A stretch of 45,268 nucleotides of DNA from a virus: IMG/VR virus record IMGVR_UViG_3300023174_006265, positions 1-45,268 of that record. One strand, 5' to 3'. The translations under genes and the position numbers were made by a program. Positions 39,778-45,268 of the stretch are shown one piece after another. Numbering within the stretch: the stretch's first letter is position 1; the number at the start of each line of letters is the position of its first letter. The notes under the pieces are model-generated. The model saw only the letters and a program-made list of their open reading frames with translations, did no database searches and was not told the DNA's origin.

Positions 39778-39952
39778 ATGGTTGCGGTACAGCGGAGCCT
39801 GTGTTATAATAACAGTGAATCCTGCCCACTGGCGTTGGATTCCCTGGGCCAATCGTTTCCAAGACGAGTGGGCCGGTCCCAAAGAACGCACAGTAAGCAT
39901 GGGGTGGTTGTTCTTGACTGTAAGACTATGGAAGGATGATGGGAGTTGGTAA
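39770..39952 (+). CDS. Small Trp-rich protein (60 aa)
   Basis: ATG 39770 overlaps the previous gene by 8 bases. The product has nine Trp (KWLRYSG, HWRWIPW, WLFLTVRLW) and may be membrane-associated. A TATAAT at about 39810 falls inside the frame and is not counted as a promoter. Stop overlaps the next ATG (TAATG). Confidence 0.55.
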   Translation: MFKWLRYSGACVIITVNPAHWRWIPWANRFQDEWAGPKERTVSMGWLFLTVRLWKDDGSW

Positions 39953-40173
39953 TGACAAGTAAAACTGCAAATGGTGTGGTAGGAGATCTGATCTACTGCC
40001 ATGCTACTAAAGAATACATGTTTAGGGTCTATGATCAAGACCACAATTTCACGGACTATGACATACGTCACTGTGACATGCGGATCAAGATCATAGACGC
40101 TGACGCACATTTTTATGATCACGATGGCGAATTGACCCTGGATCACAGTCCAGCTACCTTGGGAATCAAATAG
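39952..40173 (+). CDS. Small beta protein (73 aa)
   Basis: ATG 39952. VGDLIYCHATKEYMFRVYDQDHNFTDYDIRHCDMRIKIID is a beta-sheet protein; His/Asp-rich near the end (DADAHFYDHDGELTLDH), which could bind metal. No family recognised. The next gene starts with no gap. Confidence 0.65.
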   Translation: MTSKTANGVVGDLIYCHATKEYMFRVYDQDHNFTDYDIRHCDMRIKIIDADAHFYDHDGELTLDHSPATLGIK

Positions 40174-40557
40174 ATGGGCATGTTTGATTGGATCGAGTGG
40201 GAAGGTCACAAATATCAGACCAAAGACACTCCCAATCAACTGTGTGATGAATATGTCATAGACCAGCTGGGTCGTTTGATGGTGGAAGAATATGACGCTG
40301 AGTTGGTACGGGATCCCGAGCATGTATTTGGAGTATACATACAACAAAACAACAAGCGTTGGCGTGAGTGCGTGGAATTTTCGGGCAAGATAAGATTTTA
40401 TCGCGAAGATACAGACTTCGGTGGCTACAAAAACAACGCCTGGATAGAATGGGAAGCTGAGTTCAAATGCGGACTCATGATAGGATTGAAAATGTTGGAA
40501 GGTGACAAATTTTTGGAGTGGTACGAACAAGGCATTGAACAACGGGGCTTAAAATGA
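40174..40557 (+). CDS. Hypothetical protein (127 aa)
   Basis: GMFDWIEWEGHKYQTKDTPNQLCDEY resembles the small 'MGLFD...' proteins found widely in phages and plasmids. The remainder is beta-rich and then helical (CGLMIGLKMLEGDKFLEWYEQG). Overlaps the next ATG by 4 bases. Confidence 0.75.
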   Translation: MGMFDWIEWEGHKYQTKDTPNQLCDEYVIDQLGRLMVEEYDAELVRDPEHVFGVYIQQNNKRWRECVEFSGKIRFYREDTDFGGYKNNAWIEWEAEFKCGLMIGLKMLEGDKFLEWYEQGIEQRGLK

Positions 40558-41228
40558 AGATATACAAATCAAACTATCGAAATCATTGGATTTCACCTTA
40601 CACAGTGTTGGAGTATGTGTTCTTTTGGACTGCATGGTCCAAGTGCGGCCGCAACAAGGGTGTTATAGAGGACCGGGACTATGTGGACCATCCAGCCTGG
40701 GTAGAACGTGTGACTGTTTACATTGAGCCTGCGTGCCGAGCCATCAAGTGGGTGCTGGATCTAGTTCATCCACAAATCAATATAATTAAAATTGATCGTT
40801 ATGATACCTGGAGCATGGATCATACCTTGGCCGACATCGTCCTACCTATGTTAAAGCAGTTAAACGCTACCAAACATGGTGCTCCACATGTGGACGATGC
40901 AGATGTGCCTGAGTACCTACGCAGCCACATGGCACAACCCAAAGAGAACGAATGGGACACCGACAGCCTACATTTCATGCGTTGGGACTGGGTCTTGTCC
41001 GAAATGATCTGGGCCTTTGAGCAGAAAGTCCAGGACGATGCCGAAGGCCAGTTTTTTGATCACAGCGCCTACGAAAACGATAACGTGCCAATCAAAGAGT
41101 GGTTGGCTGACGTAAACAATCGTGTGAGCAAAGTCAAGTATGACCAAGAGGGGCACCGTGCCTGGCAGGCTCGCAAGGCCAATGGCTTCCGACTCTTTGG
41201 CAAATACTACGAAGCACTCTGGGACTGA
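40554..41228 (+). CDS. Hypothetical phage protein (224 aa)
   Basis: Starts KIYKSNYRNHWISPYTVLEYVFFWTAW, then VDHPAWVERVTVYIEPACRAIKWVLDLVHPQINIIKIDRYDTWSMDHTLADIVLPMLKQL. This arrangement is common in T4-like phages (unknown role). The DLHFMRWDWVLSEMIWAFEQ region is likely helical and the end, GFRLFGKYYEALWD, is basic-aromatic. Tightly coupled upstream and downstream. Confidence 0.8.
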   Translation: MKIYKSNYRNHWISPYTVLEYVFFWTAWSKCGRNKGVIEDRDYVDHPAWVERVTVYIEPACRAIKWVLDLVHPQINIIKIDRYDTWSMDHTLADIVLPMLKQLNATKHGAPHVDDADVPEYLRSHMAQPKENEWDTDSLHFMRWDWVLSEMIWAFEQKVQDDAEGQFFDHSAYENDNVPIKEWLADVNNRVSKVKYDQEGHRAWQARKANGFRLFGKYYEALWD

Positions 41229-41725
41229 TGGCCAAGTCCAAAACAAAAAGCAATGTTGCGGATGGTCGCAACAGTGCGGACATGGAGGTGGGTGGTGACC
41301 TAGTAGCGTTCATCAATCGCAATGTCACACCATATCCCACCGAAGTTGGCGGTCCTGCGTTTGATCTTATACCTGTTGAAAAACAAAAAGACATCATGGT
41401 CAACGTGGCCCGCATGCATGCTCAACAGGAATATGACCGAATCATGACCCTTGTGGCTGTGTTGCAACAGCAGGCCGAATCAGTCCGACGTCGACTTGAA
41501 ATCACAGATTGGGTGCATGCAGCCAAGTACGGTTTCCAAATCTACCATGGACAATGCTATTGGTTGGCACATGATCTACGCCATGGTGGAACCTTGTTGA
41601 CCCAAACCGGACCTGAGGATTGGACCACGGGCCAACCGGTTGATTGGGAGTATATCTGTAGGGTAAAATGGTTGGGAGATTACACCTGGGTAGAAGTTGA
41701 CACAAATGGTGACAATGTAGTATAA
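41228..41725 (+). CDS. Hypothetical protein (165 aa)
   Basis: ATG 41228 overlaps the previous stop (TGATG). An acidic N-terminal region with ADMEVGGDLVAFINRNVTPYPTEVGGPAFD, a helix (KQKDIMVNVARMHAQQEYDRIMTLVAVLQQQAESV), then a C-terminal domain FQIYHGQCYWLAHDLRHGGTLL and RVKWLGDYTWVEVD. The C-terminal strand pattern resembles a small DUF2452-like unit (weak). Its end overlaps the -35 of the next promoter. Confidence 0.75.
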   Translation: MAKSKTKSNVADGRNSADMEVGGDLVAFINRNVTPYPTEVGGPAFDLIPVEKQKDIMVNVARMHAQQEYDRIMTLVAVLQQQAESVRRRLEITDWVHAAKYGFQIYHGQCYWLAHDLRHGGTLLTQTGPEDWTTGQPVDWEYICRVKWLGDYTWVEVDTNGDNVV

Positions 41726-41726
41726 T
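41697..41726 (+). promoter_or_regulatory. Sigma70-like promoter of 41733 gene
   Basis: TTGACA, 18 bp, TATAAT ending six bases before the ATG at 41733. Predicts a leaderless transcript. Confidence 0.75.
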
Positions 41727-41732
41727 AAAAAG

Positions 41733-41960
41733 ATGAAGAATATATCCGCTGTAGAAACAATGAAATGGATTAGCACTGGTATCATGTTGCTGGCGGCCTT
41801 GGCCATAGTAGAAGGTCTACACCCTACCAGCATATACCTGCTCAACTTAGGTAGCTTGGCCTGGTTGATCACGTCCATCATGTGGCGTGAGTGGAGCCTG
41901 ATCGTGGTCAATGCTAGCCTGTTGTTGGTTTATGTTTATGGGTTAACCAAGGTATTATAA
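41733..41960 (+). CDS. Small membrane protein (75 aa)
   Basis: Two or three hydrophobic helices: ISTGIMLLAALAIVEG, IYLLNLGSLAWLITSIMW and LIVVNASLLLVYVYGL. ATG 41733 is six bases from the -10; ATG 41760 is an internal alternative that would leave a short leader. Overlaps the next ATG (TAATG). Confidence 0.65.
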   Translation: MKNISAVETMKWISTGIMLLAALAIVEGLHPTSIYLLNLGSLAWLITSIMWREWSLIVVNASLLLVYVYGLTKVL

Positions 41961-42211
41961 TGACAGGACAACAAGTGTTTGAACAAGTGGTTGCTTTTGC
42001 TGATCAGTCGCGCCGAATCAACCGAGCTAAAGCTATCACTCAGGAAGATTACGAACAGTGGCGACACGACTACATCTGGGAAGCCTTGCATGGCATCAGA
42101 TACGGTCAAAGTTTTTGCAATCATTTTGGCATCACTGACAACCATCTCTACTACGGCACCGGCGGTATAGAGTGGTCAGACAACTACATCAAGAAGACCT
42201 ATCTTGCGTGA
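41960..42211 (+). CDS. Hypothetical protein (83 aa)
   Basis: Helical basic-acidic product (VFEQVVAFADQSRRINRAKAITQEDYEQWRHDYIWEALHG) then GQSFCNHFGITDNHLYY. The last part recalls small helix-turn-helix or beta-alpha phage proteins. Overlaps the next gene by 8 bases. Confidence 0.65.
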   Translation: MTGQQVFEQVVAFADQSRRINRAKAITQEDYEQWRHDYIWEALHGIRYGQSFCNHFGITDNHLYYGTGGIEWSDNYIKKTYLA

Positions 42212-42440
42212 ACCTGGGTACACATGGCCAGTGACTATAATGTGGGGTACCGGCGCCGAAAATGAAACTCAATGGAATGATATCAGCATCTGGTGCATAG
42301 AAACTTTTGGTTTGCCTGGCGATCGTTACATCACAGACATCAGTGCTGAGCATATGACATGGTTTTTTCGAAATGATCGAGATGCGGTTTTTATGAAACT
42401 CAAATACGGCCCAGTGGCTCACTTATATGACTATAGATAA
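42204..42440 (+). CDS. Hypothetical protein (78 aa, TTG start)
   Basis: TTG 42204 within the previous gene's end (ATG 42240 is the other choice). GTGAENETQWNDISIWCIETFGLPGDRYITD then MTWFFRNDRDAVFMKLKYG. Small alpha/beta protein also seen in aquatic phages. Function unknown. Confidence 0.6.
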   Translation: MREPGYTWPVTIMWGTGAENETQWNDISIWCIETFGLPGDRYITDISAEHMTWFFRNDRDAVFMKLKYGPVAHLYDYR

Positions 42441-42834
42441 TTTATATTTTGCTTATGGTGCCAACATGCACCCGGGTCAGATGCATTGGAGATGTCCGCA
42501 GGCACAAGCCCAAGGAGCATTCATATTGCGTGACTGGGAACTGAAATTTTATTGCCATGCCACCATCGAACCCCGGACAGGTAGTGAGTGTGCTGGAGTG
42601 CTGTGGAGCCTTACTGCCGAATGTGAACAGGCCCTGGACAGATTTGAAGGATTTCCATATTATTACACCAAACGCACCTGGATCCAAGACGGTGTACAAT
42701 TTTTCTTCTACGAAATGAATGATCCCAAAACTGGCACACCAGGTTCGGGTTATGTGCGTGACATAGTGGAAAGTTATGACTTTTGGAATATACCCCGACA
42801 GCGCCTAAATCGCTTGATCTATGACCCAGCTTAG
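42427..42834 (+). CDS. Gamma-glutamylcyclotransferase-like protein (135 aa)
   Basis: N-terminal YFAYGANM (7-14) is the substrate loop of the GGCT fold, and the catalytic Glu is E74 in LDRFEGFPYYY. These act on gamma-glutamyl amines, releasing 5-oxoproline; the fold is also used by AIG2-like enzymes. Phage copies are known and unassigned. Overlaps the genes on both sides by about 14 bases. Confidence 0.85.
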   Translation: MTIDNLYFAYGANMHPGQMHWRCPQAQAQGAFILRDWELKFYCHATIEPRTGSECAGVLWSLTAECEQALDRFEGFPYYYTKRTWIQDGVQFFFYEMNDPKTGTPGSGYVRDIVESYDFWNIPRQRLNRLIYDPA

Positions 42835-43087
42835 ACGCAAAACTGCTTCGTGTCGTCAGTTACCGCCCATGGACTGGATGCGTGACAAAGATAGTTTTGA
42901 CCATGCACACGAGATCGTCAAGGCCTTTGGAGTAATCGAACATGTGCTCAACTGGTGCAAGATCGAACTGCGTGGCGAATGGCGCTGGCAATTGATAGAA
43001 ATGAGCAGTGATATCAAACCCGGACGTTACATATTTTATTTTGACGACGAGCGTGATTACTTGGCATTCCTGATGAAATGGTCCTAG
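42821..43087 (+). CDS. Hypothetical protein (88 aa)
   Basis: A basic N-terminus (RRKTASCRQLPPMDWMRDKDSFDHAH) is followed by ELRGEWRWQLIEMSSDIKPGRYIFYFDDERDYLAFLMKW. The latter part looks like a small phage beta-alpha domain. It ends one base before the FkbM gene. Function unknown. Confidence 0.65.
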   Translation: MTQLRRKTASCRQLPPMDWMRDKDSFDHAHEIVKAFGVIEHVLNWCKIELRGEWRWQLIEMSSDIKPGRYIFYFDDERDYLAFLMKWS

Positions 43088-43088
43088 C

Positions 43089-43838
43089 ATGAGTATAGAC
43101 AATTTTGTGGTCCTAGACAGTGTTTATGGAAAATTTATCGTGGCCAGAACTTGTTTGTTCCAGGCCGAGGCCTTGGTCAAAACGGGCCATACTCACATTG
43201 AACCGGAATTAAACAATATTTTTGCTATTGTTGATACCTTGGCCAATGACGCGGTTGTTGTTGATGGCGGTGCCAACATTGGATTTTTTACTGTGCCTGT
43301 TGCCCATAGAACACAAGGTCGTGGTACTAGGATTATCGCATTTGAACCACAACGTCAACTATTCCAAGCACTTGGTGGCAGTTTAGCCATCAACGGTTAC
43401 CGTCATGTATATCTACATAACTGTGGACTTGGTAAAAAACCTGGCACGGCACAACTACCTGCGGTGGACTACGGCATGGCACAAGACTTTGGTACTGTGT
43501 CACTGAGTGATGAAACCACTATTGACGAACATGGATGGATGGCGGATCGTGTGATCGATGTTACCAGTATTGATGCCATGGATCTACCCAGACTTGATTT
43601 CTTCAAGCTAGATGTAGAAGGTTATGAAGTTCCGGCACTGACTGGTGCTATAGAAACGATAAAAAAACACAGGCCTTGGATCTGGGTGGAATATTTTATC
43701 ACCGGAGCGGAACCAATCAAACAAGCTCTGTGCTCGGTTCCAGATTATGATTATTACATTGTAGATTATCAAAACATGCTGTGCATGCCCCGAGAACAGG
43801 CCAATCGGGTCAATGTGTCTGGGCTGCAAAAAGCGTGA
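43089..43838 (+). CDS. FkbM-family methyltransferase (249 aa)
   Basis: Class I SAM site: VVVDGGANIGFFTVPVA (about 56-72), IIAFEPQRQLFQAL (the acidic end of strand 2), and the FkbM C-terminal block LDFFKLDVEGYEVPALTGA. These O-methylate sugars or related hydroxyls. With the glycosyltransferase-like gene it could modify virion or host glycans. A TTGACC-17-TATAAT promoter begins one base after its stop. Confidence 0.88.
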   Translation: MSIDNFVVLDSVYGKFIVARTCLFQAEALVKTGHTHIEPELNNIFAIVDTLANDAVVVDGGANIGFFTVPVAHRTQGRGTRIIAFEPQRQLFQALGGSLAINGYRHVYLHNCGLGKKPGTAQLPAVDYGMAQDFGTVSLSDETTIDEHGWMADRVIDVTSIDAMDLPRLDFFKLDVEGYEVPALTGAIETIKKHRPWIWVEYFITGAEPIKQALCSVPDYDYYIVDYQNMLCMPREQANRVNVSGLQKA

Positions 43839-43867
43839 TTGACCATTAACAACTTTTATGGTATAAT
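43839..43867 (+). promoter_or_regulatory. Sigma70-like promoter of 43873 gene
   Basis: TTGACC, 17 bp, TATAAT, ending five bases before the ATG at 43873. Predicts a leaderless transcript. Confidence 0.8.
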
Positions 43868-43872
43868 ACATT

Positions 43873-44280
43873 ATGAATAATATTTTTACTACAACCCAAC
43901 CCATAGAGTTCCAGCCCAATCGCACAGATCTACGCAACTGGCGATTCCTTGGCATGGAAATGGAGGCCCTGGGCACTAGACTGGATGCGGCCCGTGCGGC
44001 CCTGGCTCAGGCCAAAACAGACTGGGCCCGTTGGTACTGGACTGAAGTGGTGGATAGGTTGATGTTGCAGTGGCGTGGCATGCCGGCCTTGCACGACGGT
44101 GATGCCACCATGACACGCTTGCCACGCTGGACGGTGGACTACTATTGGTGGGATGGCACCTCGGAAATTGGCGGCTGGGACATCAGCGACAAATTGTTTG
44201 ACAAGATATTCAGAGCCGATCTGGAAGAATCATGGAACAGGATACGAAATGCAAGGTTGATGAAATGCAACTGTCAGTAG
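43873..44280 (+). CDS. Hypothetical protein (135 aa)
   Basis: Start ATG 43873. Helical N-terminal half (EMEALGTRLDAARAALAQAKTDWARWYWTEVVDRLM), Trp-rich C-terminal half (WTVDYYWWDGTSEIGGWDISDKLF). No recognised domain. No ribosome binding site; the -10 ends five bases upstream. Ends inside the next gene (16-base overlap). Confidence 0.7.
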   Translation: MNNIFTTTQPIEFQPNRTDLRNWRFLGMEMEALGTRLDAARAALAQAKTDWARWYWTEVVDRLMLQWRGMPALHDGDATMTRLPRWTVDYYWWDGTSEIGGWDISDKLFDKIFRADLEESWNRIRNARLMKCNCQ

Positions 44281-44453
44281 GTAGTCGTTGGACAGACTCA
44301 CAAGGTCGTGAATTTGTGATTGATGAAGTTGGTGAAAACGGTGCCGAAACCTGGGTGACCTATACTCGCGTAGGTGATCGGACCAGTTACAGATGTTTGG
44401 CTGAAGCTTTTACTTATAGATTTTCAAGGACAGAACATGACTCCAGAGCGTGA
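44265..44453 (+). CDS. Small hypothetical protein (62 aa)
   Basis: ATG 44265. VGSRWTDSQGREFVIDEVGENGAETWVTYTRVGDRTSYRCLAEAFTYRF resembles small 'phage W-x-D' proteins that cover a beta-barrel core. It overlaps both neighbours. Confidence 0.7.
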   Translation: MQLSVGSRWTDSQGREFVIDEVGENGAETWVTYTRVGDRTSYRCLAEAFTYRFSRTEHDSRA

Positions 44454-44631
44454 AATGATTGTGTGGGCAGTGTTGGAGGGCAAATTGCCCGAGCAGATGC
44501 TGACCCAGGAAGAAGTAGACGAAGTCTTGGTCTTAGTGCAGGAAGCCATCATGGACAAGCGCCTGCAAGAGGCCGAAGCCGCAGGTAACCCTAGTGTGTT
44601 TTGGGGCTTTGATGAGGATACCTTGCATTGA
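44437..44631 (+). CDS. Small acidic helical protein (64 aa)
   Basis: ATG 44437 in the end of the previous gene. EREMIVWAVLEGKLPEQMLTQEEVDEVLVLVQEAIMDKRLQEAEAAG is helical and strongly acidic. Function unknown. Confidence 0.6.
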   Translation: MTPEREMIVWAVLEGKLPEQMLTQEEVDEVLVLVQEAIMDKRLQEAEAAGNPSVFWGFDEDTLH

Positions 44632-44951
44632 AGAACTTTGTGGTCATGTGGTGCAACCAAGGTCTGGAGTGCGTGTTCGACATTACGGCCGACAAATACA
44701 ATGCCTTGATTACCCGTCTCCGAGGTCAAGAGTTCATACCTCAGCACAACTTGTACCACATGCGGCTGAGAGCACAGTACAACCCACAGCGCCACTATGA
44801 GATATATTTCATAGGCGTGGATGATGAAATTAAGGAATCGGATATCACAGAGATGTTTGAAGCCAACCCGCAACAGGCCGCAAACACTGTGCGTGAGCGA
44901 GGTGAATGTTTTTACAGTGACCGAATCAGTGACAATGCGGTCATAGTTTAA
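44628..44951 (+). CDS. Hypothetical protein (107 aa)
   Basis: TTG 44628 overlaps the previous stop; ATG 44646 would be a shorter choice. Compact alpha/beta: KNFVVMWCNQGLECVFDITADKYNALITRL, then QYNPQRHYEIYFIGVDDEIKESDITEMFE. I associate similar proteins with aquatic phages. Last gene before the non-coding end of the window. Confidence 0.7.
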   Translation: MKNFVVMWCNQGLECVFDITADKYNALITRLRGQEFIPQHNLYHMRLRAQYNPQRHYEIYFIGVDDEIKESDITEMFEANPQQAANTVRERGECFYSDRISDNAVIV

Positions 44952-45192
44952 CGGTAACGTGTTCTGTAGCAGGAACTAGTCTGACCCGGACGATTGAACT
45001 GGAGTAGCTACCAGGGGTGGTTCTGGTCCAACCCAACCGGCGCTGGCAGTGCGTCAACGGTCCCTGTCGTGGAGTGGATGGTGAGGTTAGGATAGGTGGT
45101 CTTGCTGAGTCCGATGGGACAACCAAGATGTGCTGTCATTGGATTATAGCACGGATCTTAACTATAGTAACCACCGGGGGACGCAGAGCATT
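44952..45192. other. Non-coding stretch with short stems
   Basis: I find no convincing gene here on either strand. Short pairings can be drawn (GTCTG/CGGAC near 44980, ACCAG/CTGGT near 45010-45027, GTCC/GGAC near 45107-45122, TATAG/CTATA near 45146-45170), so it may hold a structured RNA, but no known family was recognised. It does not look like a tRNA. Confidence 0.4.
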
Positions 45193-45247
45193 ATGTTAGT
45201 GAGCACTAACATCAGTGGTTGACAAAGTGCGTCATTTTTAGTATAAT
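45193..45247 (+). promoter_or_regulatory. Promoter with upstream perfect dyad
   Basis: ATGTTAGTG-AG-CACTAACAT (45193-45212) is a perfect 9-bp inverted repeat six bases upstream of TTGACA (45219-45224), 17 bp, TATAAT (45242-45247). The layout suggests an operator or activator site for a regulated gene beyond the window edge. Confidence 0.8.
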
Positions 45248-45268
45248 TACGATTAGCTAGCCAATTTA

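Noticed and set aside
39787-39815. TTGCGG-17-TATAAT promoter
   Set aside because: It lies inside the coding frame of the 60-aa Trp-rich gene, and the -35 is weak.
39583-40542. 319-codon minus-strand open frame
   Set aside because: It covers four plus-strand genes with coupled starts and stops. The His/Phe-rich composition looks like the reverse image of those genes.
44952-45192. tRNA or tmRNA in the gene-free segment
   Set aside because: No acceptor stem with a proper T arm (GGTTCRA with pairing) and anticodon arm could be built on either strand.
44941-45199. Possible short genes (minus 44941-45126; plus 45017-45199, GTG start)
   Set aside because: No RBS, unusual composition and no recognisable motif; they are mutually exclusive. 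Left as non-coding with low certainty.

Overview
The window reads as a stretch of a large tailed-phage (or closely related viral) genome. Short genes are packed end to end with ATGA, TAATG or TGATG overlaps. It starts inside an ATP-dependent DNA ligase and holds several phage tail-fibre-like genes (19081-20130 and 32849-37175), paired calcineurin-like phosphoesterases, UvsE, an asparagine-synthase-like/radical SAM pair, and many small proteins of unknown function. No rRNA, tRNA, CRISPR array, insertion sequence or integrase was seen. The phage-borne ribosomal protein bS21 ends in LPKKLY, as betaproteobacterial bS21 does. Together with a phasin-like gene, this points to a betaproteobacterial (Burkholderiales-like) host; this is inference of moderate strength.

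Layout. 1-5273: ligase 3' end, small overlapping genes, a Bax-inhibitor-1/YccA-like membrane protein, a DUF389-like membrane protein and a CPA2-type cation/proton antiporter. 5284-9389: a coiled-coil membrane protein, then ClpX, bS21, an Hsp20 chaperone and ClpS; a matching ClpP lies at 26302. 9386-14578: phosphoesterase, small membrane/coiled-coil genes and two exported proteins, one with Cys-rich repeats and a Ser/Thr-rich linker. 14579-15880: a terminator, then TerC on the minus strand behind a convincing yybP-ykoY (manganese) riboswitch, with a divergent small operon. 15873-20678: outer-membrane-like protein and an AT-rich glycosyltransferase-like gene on the minus strand, then 2OG-oxygenase, glycine amidinotransferase and tail-fibre-like genes on the plus strand. 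20716-26880: UvsE, acetyltransferase, acyl-CoA desaturase, phasin-like protein, an exported LPP20/FlgT-like pair and ClpP. 26881-30730: an unknown 523-aa protein, asparagine-synthase-like and radical SAM genes. 30808-32866: two small operons driven by near-identical promoters. 32849-37175: three minus-strand fibre/lectin genes. 37306-44951: small phage genes including a second phosphoesterase, a gamma-glutamylcyclotransferase-like protein and an FkbM methyltransferase. 44952-45268: apparently non-coding, ending in a strong promoter with an adjacent dyad.

Two promoter classes can be read by eye. One is sigma70-like (TTGACA/C, 17-18 bp, TATAAT). The other is an NTAAATA box resembling T4-type late promoters. 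In at least six cases the box ends only 4-7 nt before the start codon, which predicts leaderless mRNAs in a genome that also supplies its own bS21. The main functional themes are takeover of host protein quality control (ClpX, ClpP, ClpS, Hsp20, YccA-like), membrane and ion homeostasis (antiporter, DUF389, TerC with its Mn riboswitch, desaturase) and surface or tail decoration (fibres, LamG lectin, glycosyltransferase, 2OG oxygenase, amidinotransferase, FkbM). All functions are inferred from translated sequence and remembered family motifs; no database search was run.
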